Below, piece after piece: positions 1 through 11,981 of a stretch of 64,000 nucleotides of DNA; the stretch's first letter is position 1, and the number at the start of each line of letters is the position of its first letter. The translations under genes and the position numbers were made by a program. Under the pieces are notes generated by a model. The model saw nothing but the letters and a program-made list of their open reading frames with translations. It searched no databases and was not told where the DNA came from. The DNA comes from Paulinella micropora (Eukaryota; Cercozoa; Imbricatea; Euglyphida): positions 484,842 through 548,841 of the forward strand of contig BJOX01000148.1 in NCBI GenBank assembly GCA_009731375.1, in the 5' to 3' direction.

Positions 1-164
1 GACAGTCTAGTATAAACCGACAGAGCACTGTGGGTTTTATTCCGGGCTCAACAAGCGAGAAAGGGCACCCTGAGGGAACAGGATTGTGCTTCCCGTCGCT
101 ATTTCGGCATGTGACATATAGGCGTATGGCTAGGCACACATAAGGCACCCCACCACGGGCCCAG
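1..164 (+). repeat. Dispersed element C, partial copy at window edge
   Basis: Nearly identical (one difference noticed) to 4861-5024 and 43761-43924, and the reverse complement of parts of 49344-49686 and 63105-63481. It is cut by the window start and runs directly into a (GATA)n tract. No open frame is shared between copies. Element C is described at 4618-5156. Confidence 0.85.
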
Positions 165-208
<44 letters not shown>

Positions 209-252
209 TGATTGATTGATAGGTAGATAGATATATAGATAGATAGAGAAAG
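165..252. repeat. (GATA)n microsatellite
   Basis: GATA units with a few GATT and GGTA variants lie between element C and the last visible exon of the minus-strand gene that starts at 10641. Confidence 0.9.
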
Positions 253-261
253 AGAGCGTAC

Positions 262-910
262 GCGACGACTGTGCCTGCAGTTCCGAACTTATCGAAGAAG
301 CGGCTCAGGAAGACGGAGGAAGAAATAACAACAGCCTGCCAAATAGAATAGATGAACAGATAGATACATGAATAGATAGCTGAGGAAGACGGACGAGGAA
401 ATAACCACAGCCTGACAGTTAGAATAGATAGACAGATAGATACATGAATAGATAGATATATTATCGAAAAAAGCGGACGAAAAAAACCAAGGAGGGAATC
501 AGCACCGCCTGTGATGAGAAAGAAAAGAAAGAAAAGAAAGAAAAGAAAGAAAGAAAGAAAAGAAAAAAAGAAAGAAAGAAAGAAAAGAAAAGAAAGAAAG
601 AAAGAAAGGAAGAAAGAAAGAAAAGAAAAGAAAAGAAAGAAAGAAAAGAAAGAAAGAAAGAAAGAAAAAAAGAAAAAAAAAAAAAGAAAGAAAGAAAGAA
701 AGAAAGAAAAGAAAGAAAGACAGAGAGAAAGAAAGAGAGAAAGAAAGAAGAAAGAAAAGGAAGAAAAAAAGAAAGAAAAGAAAGAAAAGAAAGAAAAGAA
801 AGAAAGAAAGAAAGAAAGAAGTACAAAAGAAGTAAGAAATAAGAAAGAAAAGGAAGAAAGAAAGAAAGAAAAGAAAAGAAAGAAAGAAAGAAAGAAAGAA
901 GGACAGAAAG

Positions 911-944
<34 letters not shown>

Positions 945-956
945 NNNNNNNNNNAA

Positions 957-992
<36 letters not shown>

Positions 993-1038
993 GAAAAGAA
1001 AGAAAAGAAAGAAAGAAAGAAAGAAAGAAAAGAAAGAA

Positions 1039-1070
<32 letters not shown>

Positions 1071-1185
1071 AAACGCGGATGAGGAAGACATAGGACTAAA
1101 TCACCACAGCCTGACAGATAGATAGTTATATAGGTACATAGACAATTGCGTTGATAGGTACATGGGAACACTGTGTGTGTGTGTA

Positions 1186-1267
<82 letters not shown>

Positions 1268-1355
1268 AAAAGAGAAAGTACATAGGCCGGCTGGGGGCTC
1301 CAGGTGGTGGAGGCGTTATGAGATAGGTAGATAGGTAGATAGGTAGGTAGGTAGG

Positions 1356-1402
<47 letters not shown>

Positions 1403-1440
1403 GTAGGTAGGTAGGTAGGTAGGTAGGTAGGTAGGTAGGT

Positions 1441-1521
<81 letters not shown>

Positions 1522-1582
1522 AGGTACATACGCCTGCTGGTGGTCGAAAGCTCTAGCTGATAGATGCGTTATGAAGAGAGAG

Positions 1583-1629
<47 letters not shown>

Positions 1630-1800
1630 AGGTACATACGCCTGCTGGAGGTCGGAAGCTCCAGCTGATAGATGCGTTATGAAGTTCAGACACAACGACC
1701 ACGTCCGAGCAGGACACATAGGACTATAGTGGATAGATAGATAGATAGGATAGGTGAATAGATGGATAAATGAATGAATGGATGGATGGATGGATGGATG

Positions 1801-1837
<37 letters not shown>

Positions 1838-1894
1838 TAGATAGACAGGCAGATAGACAGACAGATAGACAGACAGATAGACAGACAGATAGAC

Positions 1895-1938
<44 letters not shown>

Positions 1939-2400
1939 GGATAGGTAGATAGATAGATATACGGACTATTGTTGGGCGTCTTTCCCACACTTGTATCGCA
2001 CACCTGACATATACACATAGATACATACATACATACATACATACATACATACATACATACATACATACACACACATAGATACATACGTACATACATACAT
2101 ACATACATACGAACATACATACATACATACATACATAAATTCATTCATTCATTCATTCATTCATTCATTCACTCATTCACTCATTCATTCATTCATTCAT
2201 TCATTCATTCATTCATTCATTATTCATACATTCATTCATTCATTCATTCATTCACTCATTCATTCATTCATTCATTCATTCATTCATTCATTCATTCATT
2301 CATTATTCATACATACATACATACATACATACATGCATACAATACATATACAAAACATACATACAAAACATACAATACATACATACAATACATACATACA

Positions 2401-2449
<49 letters not shown>

Positions 2450-2626
2450 TCATACTTACATACTTACATTCCTACATTCATACATTCATACATTCATTCC
2501 TACATACATACATACAGGCACACATACATACATGCATACATGCATACATACATACATGCATGCATGCATGCATACATACATACATACATGCATACATGCA
2601 TACATGCATATACATAGATACATACA

Positions 2627-2657
<31 letters not shown>

Positions 2658-2992
2658 CATACATACCTTTGGCCGGCATTAAAATCACACGCCGCCTGAC
2701 ACAGTATGTATGTATGTATGTATGTATGTATGCATGTATGTTTGTATGTATGTATGACATCGTACGCAGTCTAAGACAGGCAGCAGCATGTAAAAAGCAA
2801 GAATGTGTGTACGTATGTACATACGTACGTAACGTACGTAACATACGTACGTAACGTACGTACCTACGTAACGTACGTACGTACGTACTTACCTACGTAC
2901 GTACGTATGTATGTATGTATGTATATATGTATGTAGGAAAGTAAGTAAGGGGTTAAGTGAATACGTACGAACGAGATGGATAGATAGAAAAA

Positions 2993-3035
<43 letters not shown>

Positions 3036-3061
3036 ATGGTACATATATATATATGATATAC

Positions 3062-3113
<52 letters not shown>

Positions 3114-3312
3114 CGAGCTACACACCTCTTCTGGGACTGTGAAGAGGATAAAGCCCACACCACTCACAGGACTCTCATTCATCTATGAAACAACAAATAG
3201 GTAGGTAGGTAGGCAGGTAGGTAAGTAGGTAGATAGATATATAGATAGATATAGGAAAAAGCCCAGACCACTCAAAGGGCTCTCATTAATCTTATACAAT
3301 AAATAGGTATAC

Positions 3313-3390
<78 letters not shown>

Positions 3391-4019
3391 AGGAAAAAGC
3401 CAGACCTCTCACAGGGCTCTCATTGATCTGTAAACAATAAACAGGTAGGTAGGAAGATAGATAGATAAATATATAGATAGATATATAAAAAGATATGTAA
3501 ATGAAGAGGAAAACGCCCAGACCACTCACAGGACCCTCATGGAGCAAGAAACAAACAGATAGATAAATTAATGTGTGTGTGTGTGTGTCTGTGTGTGTGC
3601 GTGCGTGTTTGTATGCGTGTATGCGTGATTGTCTGTTAGTGTCGTGAGAGAGCGCTCGAGTTCGCTTGTATGTCTGCTTGTTGTGTTTAGTCTACGTAAA
3701 CATACATACATACATACATACATACATACATACATACATGCATGAATACATACATACATGATTCAACCACTTCAAAACCGGGTTTACCGCAAGTGCAGTT
3801 TTAAAATGTTAATCATAAAAATTAAGATATATATGTAGATAGATAGATAGACTGTCAGCGGGATCCAACTCAGACCAGCTATGAGACTCTCAAGGAAATC
3901 TCAACGATAGATAGATAGATATATAGATGGATATATAGGTAGGTAGGTAGGTAGGTAGGCAGGCAGATAGGTAGGTAGGTAGGTAGGTAGGTAGATAGGT
4001 AGGTAGGTAGGTAGGTAGG

Positions 4020-4058
<39 letters not shown>

Positions 4059-5202
4059 GTAGACAATATCCATTTACATCCATGATTAGATAGTTATCAT
4101 TAGAACCATGCCCGCTTTCGATCTTTTCATGTAGATTGTATATAAATGAAAGGAGATAAAGGAATAGACAAAACGCGATAAAGAGCAAATGGGACAGAAA
4201 GTAGTATCTTACCTCGTCCTGAAGCACCTCGAATATTAGATTAGATAGATAATAGATAGATAGATAAGTAGATAGATAGGTAGATAGATAGATAGACAGA
4301 TAGATAGACAGATAGATAGACAGATAGATGAGATATCGCAAAAGGAATGTAGCCCTTGCAAAGGAACGCAGTTTCACATCAAACAGCAATATGTGTACTG
4401 TGCATGTGTCCGGGATGGGAATCACGGGCAGACTGTGTTCTGGAAAAAAGAAGAGGAGGTAGGTCGTTGAAGAAAAAGGCAATCTAGGAATGGAGAGAGG
4501 GGTCTTGAGGAGGATAAAGAAGAAGAGAAAGAAAAAGGAACCGTTAGTCCAAGTGTTTTGAACACCAGATAGATATATAGATAGATACATAGATAGATAG
4601 ATAGATAGATAGATAGATGAGATATCGACTAATGTCAGAAAAAAGGAGCTTCTGATTTCGTCAACCAAGGAAGTCTGTAAAGTATTGACCCGATGCCCAG
4701 CTAAGCCGTGATGTTTGCACGGAAGGGACTGATACAGGCGATACCAAAGCTCCCTAGTACCAGGCGGGGCCAGGGCTCGTTCCATAAGCGCCCCTTGCAG
4801 AACGAGCTCCCACCTCCATTACAGAGGGCCCAGTAAGCAGATGGAGTTTCGAGACTGTTCGACAGTCTAGTATAAACCGACAGAGCACTGTGGGTTTTAT
4901 TCCGGGCTCAACAAGCGAGAAAGGGCACCCTGAGGGAACAGGATTGTGCTTCCCGTCGCTATTTCGGCATGTGACTTATAGGCGTATGGCTAGGCACACA
5001 TAAGGCACCCCACCACGGGCCCAGCACACCCACACCATCCCCTAATTCTCTGTCTGTCGACAGATGGCACCCATTTCAAAAAATCAAGCCCAAGGGAGGG
5101 TCAGTGACACCTCAAGTGGCCTTGGTTCACTCCGTGGAGTAAGTGATGAGATCAACTGATGAGATATCGACTAATGTCAGAAAAAAGGAGCTTCTGATTT
5201 CG

Positions 5203-5237
<35 letters not shown>

Positions 5238-5325
5238 CAGATAGGTAGATAGATAGACATATAGATAGATAGATAGATAGATAGATAGATGGATAGATAT
5301 ATAGATAGATAGGTAGGTAGGTAGG

Positions 5326-5364
<39 letters not shown>

Positions 5365-5457
5365 ATATATAGATAGGTCGGTAGGTAGGTAGGTAGAGTA
5401 GGTAGGTAGGTAGGTAGGTAGGTAGATAGATAGATAGATAGATAGATAGGTAGATGA

Positions 5458-5501
<44 letters not shown>

Positions 5502-5518
5502 GTAGGTAGGTAGGTAGG

Positions 5519-5564
<46 letters not shown>

Positions 5565-5627
5565 TCATCCAGTGTGCGTCTTACCTCATGCTGAGAGAAG
5601 CTCTGTACGTTTTCCACAAGAACGTCA

Positions 5628-5695
<68 letters not shown>

Positions 5696-5889
5696 TGATA
5701 GCGTTGAAGAAAACAAATGGGGAAGAAAACATGATCTTATCTTGTCATATATGAAAGCAGGATCTTATCTTGTCTTATATTCATATCTAAGATGAATGAT
5801 ACAGCAGCTGATAGCTTTAAAGATAGATAACATCATATATGTATATCTATACATTCTACTGACCGTTTGGATGTGCCACGTAACTTTTC

Positions 5890-5929
<40 letters not shown>

Positions 5930-6047
5930 GATAGATAGATAGATAACAAACGGGCAGAAAGCATGAGCTTTATCTTGTCTTTTATGTATATGTATATGCA
6001 TATGTATATGTATATGTATATGTATATATATATGTATATGTATATGC

Positions 6048-6096
<49 letters not shown>

Positions 6097-6179
6097 CATG
6101 TACATGTACATGTATATGTATGTGTATATGTATATGTATATGTTTATGCATATGTATATGTATATGTATATGTATATAC

Positions 6180-6267
<88 letters not shown>

Positions 6268-6268
6268 G

Positions 6269-6338
<70 letters not shown>

Positions 6339-6499
6339 CATATGTATGTGTATATATGTATATGTATATGTATGCATGTCTAAGATGAATGATACAGCAG
6401 CTGGCGTCTTACGTTGTACTGCGTGAGGGTGAGGACGTTGCCAACTTGGTTGAATTTGATGAAGTTGAAGGAAATATTATGGACCTGGGGAGAGAGAGA

Positions 6500-6557
<58 letters not shown>

Positions 6558-7728
6558 NNNNNNNNNNNNNNNNNNNNNNNNNNNNNNNNNNNNNNNNNNN
6601 NNNNNNNNNNNNNNNNNNNNNNNNNNNNNNNNNNNNNNNNNNNNNNNNNNNNNNNNNNNNNNNNNNNNNNNNNNNNNNNNNNNNNNNNNNNNNNNNNNNN
6701 NNNNNNNNNNNNNNNNNNNNNNNNNNNNNNNNNNNNNNNNNNNNNNNNNNNNNNNNNNNNNNNNNNNNNNNNNNNNNNNNNNNNNNNNNNNNNNNNNNNN
6801 NNNNNNNNNNNNNNNNNNNNNNNNNNNNNNNNNNNNNNNNNNNNNNNNNNNNNNNNNNNNNNNNNNNNNNNNNNNNNNNNNNNNNNNNNNNNNNNNNNNN
6901 NNNNNNNNNNNNNNNNNNNNNNNNNNNNNNNNNNNNNNNNNNNNNNNNNNNNNNNNNNNNNNNNNNNNNNNNNNNNNNNNNNNNNNNNNNNNNNNNNNNN
7001 NNNNNNNNNNNNNNNNNNNNNNNNNNNNNNNNNNNNNNNNNNNNNNNNNNNNNNNNNNNNNNNNNNNNNNNNNNNNNNNNNNNNNNNNNNNNNNNNNNNN
7101 NNNNNNNNNNNNNNNNNNNNNNNNNNNNNNNNNNNNNNNNNNNNNAGGGAGAGAGGGAGGGAAGATGGAGGGAGAGAGGGAGGGAGAGAGGGAGGGAGGG
7201 CTGAAGGTGTATGGCATGGTATGGTATGTATGTATGTATGTATGTATGTATATATGTATGTGTATGTATGTGCATGTATGTATGTATGTGTATGTATGTA
7301 TGTCTGTATATCTATATGTCTGTATGTATGCATGTATGTATGTATGCATGCATGTATGCATGTATGTTATGTATGTTATGTATGTCATGTATTTTATGTA
7401 TTTTATGTATGTCATGTATATTATGTATGCATGTATGTATGTATGTATGTATGTATGTATGTATGTATGTATGTATGTATGTGTGTTATGTATATATGTA
7501 TGTATGCATGTATGTACGTATGTATGCTATGTATGCTATGTATGCTATGTATGCTATGTATGTATGTACGTATGTATGTATGTTATGTATGTTATGTATG
7601 TTATGTATGAATGTATGCATGTATGTATTTATTTGTGTATGTGTGTATGTATGTATGTGTGTGTATGTATGTATTTATGTATGTATGTATGTATGCATGT
7701 GTGTATGTATGTATGTATGTATATTTGC

Positions 7729-7788
<60 letters not shown>

Positions 7789-7837
7789 GTGTGTGTGTGT
7801 GTGTGAGTGTGTGTGTTTGAGTGTGTGTGTGTGTGTT

Positions 7838-7872
<35 letters not shown>

Positions 7873-9170
7873 CGTGCCAGCAGCAGGCATGTTGTTGAGT
7901 GTGTAGGTGAGGTTGTATATTCTGCCTACCACACACTCCACCTAAGGAGCATGAATGAATGAAAGGAAAGAAGGAAAAGAAGGCAAGCAGGAGGAAAGGT
8001 AAGAAGGAAAGGAGGGAGGGAGGGAGGAAGGAAGGAAGGAAGAAGGAAGGAAGAAGGAAGGAAGGAAGAAGGAAGGAAGGAAAGAAGAAAGAAGGAGGGA
8101 AAGAAGGAGGGAAGGTAAGAAAGAAAGAAAGAAAGAAAGAAAAAAGGAAAGAAAGGAAGGAAGAAAGAAAGAAAGAAAGAAAGAAAGCAAGCAACAGGTA
8201 TTGCTGAGTGTGATTGAGGAGGTATGTTCTGCCTACAACACACTCCACCTGTCAGTTCAAAAAANNNNNNNNNNAAAAAAAAAAAAAAAAAAAAAAAAAA
8301 AGAAAAAAAGAAAAAAAAAAAAGAAAAGAAAAAAGGAATGAAGAGAGAGGGAAAGGAAGGAAGGGAGAAATGAATGAACGAACGAACGAACGAACGAAAT
8401 AAATAAATAAATAAATAAATAAATAAAGAAAGAAAGAAAGAAAAAGAAGGAAAGAAGGAAATAGAGAAAGAAAGAGAGAAAGAAAGAAAAGAAAGAAAGA
8501 AAATAAGAAAGAAAGAAAGAAAGAAAGAAATTAGGCATGTTTGTGAGTGTATAGGAGCAACAAATTCCACTTAGCTAGGTAAGTAGGTAGGTAGGTAGGT
8601 AGGTAGGTAGGAAGGTAGGTAGGTACTGAGATAGGTAGGTAGGTAGGTAGGTAGGTAGGTAGGTAGGTGAGTGTAGGCGAGGTTGCATGATCTCCCTGAA
8701 ACACACTGGACCAAGGTAGGTAGGAAGTAGGTAGGTAGGTAGGTAGGTAGGTAGGTAGGTAAGTAGGTAGGTAGGTAGGTAGGTAGGTAGGTAGGTAGGT
8801 AGGTAGGCAGGCAGGCAGGTAGGTAGGTAGGTAGGTAGGTAGGTAGGTAGGTAGGTAGGTAGGTAGATAGGCAGGTAGGTAGGCAGGTAGGTAGTTAGTT
8901 ACTTATGTAGGTAGGTAGGTAGGTGGTAGTTAGTTAGTTAGGTAGGTAGGTAGGTAGGTAGATAGGTAGGTAGGTAGGTTGGTGAGTGTGTTTGTGACGT
9001 TGTATGATCTTCCTGAAACAAACTCTACCTTGGTAGGTAGGTGGGTAGGTAGGTAAGTTGGTAGGTGGGTAGGTAGGTAGGTTGGTAGGTGGGTAGGTAG
9101 GTAGGTAGGTAGGTAGGTAGGGTAGTTTGGTATGTAGGTTGCCTGCCTGCCTACCTACCTACCTACCTAC

Positions 9171-9261
<91 letters not shown>

Positions 9262-9511
9262 AACTTTGAGGCCACTATTTTCTCGAAGAGGTGGCGGTAG
9301 GTGAGTAGGTAACTAGGTAGGTAGGTAGGCAGGTAGGTAGGTAGTAGGTAGGTAGGTAGGTAGGCAAGTGTAAGTAAGCTTGTATGTTCTGCCAGCCTCA
9401 TAGTCCCACCGGTCAGTCGTGGCGAGACATACACATACAGTGTGTGAGTGTGAGTGTGTGTGTGTCCATCCATCCATCCATCTATCCATCCATCCATCCA
9501 TCCATCCATCC

Positions 9512-9597
<86 letters not shown>

Positions 9598-10352
9598 GCA
9601 TAGCCCGGGCTAGGTCCCTGCGGGGGTTTAGGCCTCATACAATGTCATCATTGTAGCTTGCGCAAGCTTACGGTGCTCAAAACACTTGGACTAACGGCTT
9701 GAACGGCTTCCTTTTCTTTCTCTTCTTCCTTGTCCTCCTCAGACCCCACTCTCCATTTTGCCTTTTTCTTCAAACCCCTTGGAGAAGATTTTGCTCATGT
9801 CCACCCTTACGAAGATCCTTCGAGCCTCCTCGAAAAGAAGAGTCCAAAAGTGCACGTCCATCCGGACTATAAGTCACAACCCGGCATTGTCAACCCGGAT
9901 TCCACCCACAGTGTTGACGCCGAGACATACTCTCATTTCGTCCAAGAAGTGCCCCGAAAGAACCAATCGAAAGAAGAAAGCACCTGATTTTGCCATCAAC
10001 ACCAAGCGTATGGAAAGACATTGAAGAAGAACTGCAATCCGCCCTCCCTCTCATCCTCCCCTTATCTCTCATCCTGCATGCCGTCATAGCCGTCCAGTGT
10101 TGCATAGCCCGGGCTAGGTCCCTTCGGGGGTTTAGGCCTTTACACAATGTCATCATTGTAGCTTGCGCAAGCTTACGGTGCTCAAAACACTTGGACTAAC
10201 GGCTTCCTTTTCTTTCTCTTCTTCCTTATCCTCCCACTCTCCATTCCTAGATTGCCTTTTTCTTCAACGTCCTTCCTCCTCTAGATGAAGAGACCTTGGG
10301 TAAGGGAGGTTGTTGCTCTTGAGTGATGCCACAGGGCTTGCTTAGGTTACCT

Positions 10353-10387
<35 letters not shown>

Positions 10388-10641
10388 GTAGGTAGGTAGG
10401 TAGGTAGGTAGGTAGATAGATAGATAGATAGATAGGTCGGACCACAGGATATACATATGCTTAGTCATGTTGTCATACATACATACATACATACATACAT
10501 ACATACATACATGAATACATACATACATAAAGTGGAATGGAGACCAGTGATTTGTGTAGAGGCGGCGCGCGGTGTTGGGCTAGTCCATTTGACGTCGCAA
10601 CAGACAAGATGAAGACAAGACAGTAAAAGCAAAAGGAACAT
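262..10641 (-). CDS. Secreted or membrane protein with signal peptide, spliced, 3' partial
   Basis: Nine exons can be joined without breaking phase: 10527-10641, 10295-10350, 7873-7941, 6413-6484, 3126-3182, 2667-2695, 1967-2003, 1640-1723 and 262-335, giving about 197 residues. The start ATG at 10641 is followed by a classical signal peptide ([15 protein letters not shown], then DVKW). Later exons encode strand-like, N-glycosylation-rich segments ([27 protein letters not shown]), then a Cys-rich part ([31 protein letters not shown]), then a hydrophobic segment ([14 protein letters not shown]) that could be a membrane span. Acceptors end in AG. Donors are mostly GTATGT, GTAAGA or GTACAC; the donor of 1967-2003 (GTCCGT) is weak. 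The order Cys, Cys-x-x-x-W, Y-x-SCSDV loosely recalls the end of secreted chitin-binding/LPMO-like domains, but no N-terminal catalytic His is seen, so this is only a suggestion. Introns are almost wholly microsatellite. Extra exons whose length is a multiple of three could be missed. The gene continues left of the window. Confidence 0.55.
371..1118 (-). repeat. Acceptor-edge copies of exon 262-335
   Basis: Three direct partial copies of the 5' end of exon 262-335 lie upstream of it in the same intron, at about 371-418, 470-510 and 1074-1118. Each keeps the CAG acceptor and the start of the frame (AVVIS, AVLIP and AVVI with a stop). They are separated by GATA and GAAA repeats and grow more diverged away from the exon. 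Confidence 0.7.
511..1073. repeat. (GAAA)n polypurine tract with 10-N gap
   Basis: About 560 bases of A/G only, mainly GAAA and GAAAA units. It contains a poly-A run and a 10-base N block at 945-954. The long Lys/Arg and Phe/Ser open frames here are translations of this repeat. Confidence 0.95.
1175..1625. repeat. Compound microsatellite (GT, GA, GAAA, GGTA, GATA, TA)
   Basis: A mosaic of GT, GA, GAAA, GGTA/GATA and TA tracts, interrupted only by two partial exon copies at 1273-1320 and 1519-1576. Confidence 0.9.
1273..1576 (-). repeat. Donor-edge copies of exon 1640-1723
   Basis: Two direct partial copies of the 3' end of exon 1640-1723 with its GTATGT-type donor lie downstream of it, at 1519-1576 and 1273-1320. 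The nearer copy is better preserved. The 5' side of each copy is lost at a microsatellite boundary. Confidence 0.7.
1730..2660. repeat. Compound tetranucleotide tracts (GATA, GGAT, GACA, ATAC, TTCA)
   Basis: GATA, GGAT and GACA blocks (1730-1950), ATAC (2018-2140), about 160 bases of TTCA/ATTC (2141-2305), then ATAC with a short TA run (2306-2660). Apart from the exon at 1967-2003, no unique sequence is seen. Confidence 0.9.
2705..3118. repeat. Compound microsatellite (GTAT, ACGT, GA, TA)
   Basis: GTAT units, TACG-rich alternating sequence (about 2810-2910), GTAT again, a GA run and TA runs. A short unique patch at 2760-2805 vaguely resembles exon 2667-2695 but is too short to call. Confidence 0.85.
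3254..3545 (-). repeat. Acceptor-edge copies of exon 3126-3182
   Basis: Three direct copies of the 5' part of exon 3126-3182 (start NESPVSG) lie upstream at about 3254-3300, 3391-3436 and 3508-3545, separated by TA and GATA repeats. They read as variants such as [18 protein letters not shown] and HEGPVSGLG. Confidence 0.7.
3546..4326. other. Intronic DNA: microsatellites with short unique patches
   Basis: GT repeat (3572-3620), ATAC, and a long GGTA/GATA block (about 3905-4062). Unique patches lie at 3640-3700, 3755-3830 and 4065-4245. The patch ending at 4215 has an exon-like end before a GTAAGA donor on the minus strand (IFEVLQDE), but I could not place it in phase with its neighbours. Confidence 0.5.
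4327..4567 (+). repeat. Dispersed element B, copy 1
   Basis: Starts with GATGAGATATCGCAAAAGG next to a GATA tract. It is highly similar to 42300-42525 and, in reverse orientation, its far end matches 9655-9760 and 10160-10285. On the minus strand the element ends in CATC followed by (TATC)n. Confidence 0.8.
4618..5156 (-). repeat. Dispersed element C, longest copy
   Basis: About 540 bases. Read on the minus strand it ends in ...CGATATCTCATC followed by (TATC)n. Other copies (43513-43990, 49344-49686, 63105-63481) share that 3' end but begin at different internal points, which is the pattern left by 5'-truncating target-primed reverse transcription. A second short copy of the 3' terminal 45 bases adjoins at 5157-5201. 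No RNA polymerase III boxes or long frame were found, so its source is unknown. Confidence 0.75.
5202..5700. repeat. (GATA)n and (GGTA)n tracts
   Basis: Almost continuous GATA/GGTA, broken by one unique patch at 5568-5628. That patch contains a GTAAGA donor on the minus strand (GTAAGACGC, also found at the donor of exon 6413-6484), so it may be a worn donor-edge copy of that exon. Confidence 0.9.
5885..6378. repeat. (GATA)n then (TATATG)n hexanucleotide array
   Basis: A short GATA run, then about 390 bases of TATATG/TATGTA units with scattered CATATG and GTGTATG variants. Confidence 0.95.
6503..7145. other. Poly-G run and sequence gap
   Basis: A run of about 55 G is followed by 588 N (6558-7145). 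The gap starts at the homopolymer, so the run length is not reliable. Confidence 0.95.
7146..7868. repeat. Compound microsatellite (GGGA, GTAT, CT, GT)
   Basis: GGGA/GAGG repeat after the gap, about 510 bases of GTAT with GTTAT and GCAT variants, a pure CT run (7731-7786) and a GT tract ending at the donor of exon 7873-7941. Confidence 0.95.
7955..8530. repeat. Polypurine tract (GGAA, GAAA) with 10-N gap
   Basis: GGAA/GAAA-rich polypurine sequence with a poly-A run and a 10-base N block at 8265-8274. One exon-edge copy (about 8200-8252) interrupts it. Confidence 0.9.
8200..9425 (-). repeat. Acceptor-edge copies of exon 7873-7941 (five)
   Basis: Direct partial copies of exon 7873-7941 lie upstream of it at about 8200-8252, 8530-8575, 8672-8716, 8986-9036 and 9377-9425. 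The consensus start is [14 protein letters not shown]; the copies read [53 protein letters not shown] and [18 protein letters not shown] and purine repeats separate them. Confidence 0.7.
8578..9376. repeat. (GGTA)n array with an internal (TATC)n block
   Basis: GGTA units with GGCA and AGTT variants. Around 9140 the strand sense switches to CCTG/TACC and then (TATC)n up to 9260, so GGTA and its complement are juxtaposed. A patch at 9258-9302 could encode [12 protein letters not shown] on the minus strand; it is unassigned. Confidence 0.9.
9460..9595. repeat. (CATC)n/(TATC)n tract
   Basis: CCAT then TATC units lead directly into element B at 9597. Confidence 0.95.
9597..9770 (-). repeat. Dispersed element B, copy 2 (partial)
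   Basis: The reverse complement matches 42440-42605. It contains the perfect palindrome AGCTTGCGCAAGCT. It is a direct repeat of 10097-10285. Confidence 0.75.
9771..10096. other. Unique segment between two element B copies
   Basis: About 330 bases without simple repeats. A plus-strand frame of 85 codons spans 9730-9987 and begins inside element B, so it is probably not a gene. The last 35 bases (to ...GCCGTCCAGTGTTGCAT) recur at 42590-42619, so the segment is likely part of a longer B element. The two flanking direct repeats give it a superficially LTR-like look. Confidence 0.5.
10097..10285 (-). repeat. Dispersed element B, copy 3 (partial)
   Basis: A direct repeat of 9597-9770 and the reverse complement of 42420-42610. 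It lies in the intron downstream of exon 10295-10350. Confidence 0.75.
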
Positions 10642-10666
10642 CCCAGCTGAGAGGGAGGGAGGGAGG

Positions 10667-10697
<31 letters not shown>

Positions 10698-10752
10698 GGA
10701 GAGAGGGAGGGAGGGAGGGAGGGAGAGGGAAAGAGAGGGAGAGAGAGAGAGG

Positions 10753-10783
<31 letters not shown>

Positions 10784-10847
10784 TGATAGATATATGGATA
10801 GATGGATGGATGGATAGATGGATAGATGGATGATGGATGGATGGATG

Positions 10848-10898
<51 letters not shown>

Positions 10899-10938
10899 AA
10901 TAGATAGATAGATACAGACAGACAGACAGGCAGGCAGG

Positions 10939-10972
<34 letters not shown>

Positions 10973-11116
10973 AACAGACAAACAGACAACAGACAGACCG
11001 ACCGACCGACCGACAGACAGACAGACAGACAGACAGACAGAAAGACAGATATATATATGTATATATATGTATATATGTATACATATATATAATATATATA
11101 TATATAAATATATATA

Positions 11117-11215
<99 letters not shown>

Positions 11216-11217
11216 TA

Positions 11218-11251
<34 letters not shown>

Positions 11252-11345
11252 TATATATATATACTAAGTACTACTCAGGCAGGCAGGCAGACAGACAGAC
11301 AGACAGACAGACAATAAGAAGCACTCGGCAACCGCAAAGAAAAGA
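10355..11345. repeat. Compound microsatellites (GATA, ATAC, GA, GACA, TA)
   Basis: GATA/GGTA (10355-10435) and ATAC (10477-10520) lie on one side of the first exon of the minus-strand gene. GA, GGAT, GATA and GACA (10650-11045), about 220 bases of TA (11050-11265) and GACA (11275-11315) lie on the other. Confidence 0.9.
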
Positions 11346-11981
11346 AGATTGACAACAAAGCACAAAAACAACAAACTTTTTGGCTTGGGAATTTCGCCCA
11401 ATATAAAAATCCGAGTGAGATTAGCCGTTTTCTACGGCATCAGGACAAGTGGGCTGGTGGGCTGGTGGGGTTTGTACTACCACCGTCAACCCGCTAATAA
11501 TCATTTCCCTCCCTCGTGCACCTCGAACTCTCCTCATGAATTATGCAGTCTTTCTGGCTGACATGCCTGGCTTCTCTCCCGCTTGTCGCCTCTGCGTGTA
11601 TTTCTAGTCGCGCTTGTGATTAAATTATTCGGTTTCATGTACGCTGGTAGACTTGATTTTCGGAGTTTTTATTAGCTTTTGTTGGCTTTTTCACGGATAA
11701 TATTAACGTGACCCTTGTATTCAGCACTTTCTATCAATTCTGTCTGCTAAAAATCGAAAGGAAAACCCAGGAAAACAAACCAAGAAGCAAAAAAAACGAA
11801 CAAAAGTACTAACATGGTTCCATAATTTTTTTCGGTTTGCTGTGCGTGTTTTGCATCCAACTTGTCCTCTCGTTCGCTCGCTCACCAAGGTTATCATAGT
11901 GCTCGCTTCAATACCGCTCATTTCCTCGTTGCGGTGGCATCTCATGTCTGCTGTTTGTCGAGGGGTCTGACCTGCTCCGTC
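11346..11981. other. Low-repeat upstream region between divergent genes
   Basis: About 640 bases free of simple repeats lie between the start of the minus-strand secreted-protein gene (10641) and the start of the plus-strand zinc-ribbon gene (11982). By position it should hold the latter's promoter. No convincing TATA box or other named motif was identified. Confidence 0.4.

Noticed and set aside
511-1125. Long open frames in simple repeats (Lys/Arg, Phe/Ser, Tyr/Met, Ile/His, Leu or Ser runs) here and throughout the window
   Set aside because: They are translations of microsatellites, often open in several frames on both strands, without splice or start context.
9730-9987. 85-codon plus-strand frame
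   Set aside because: It begins inside element B, has no recognisable domain and no splice context.
9597-10285. LTR retrotransposon with 170-190-base LTRs
   Set aside because: The direct repeats are element B pieces also found singly elsewhere. The 330-base interior has no gag, pol or primer-binding site.
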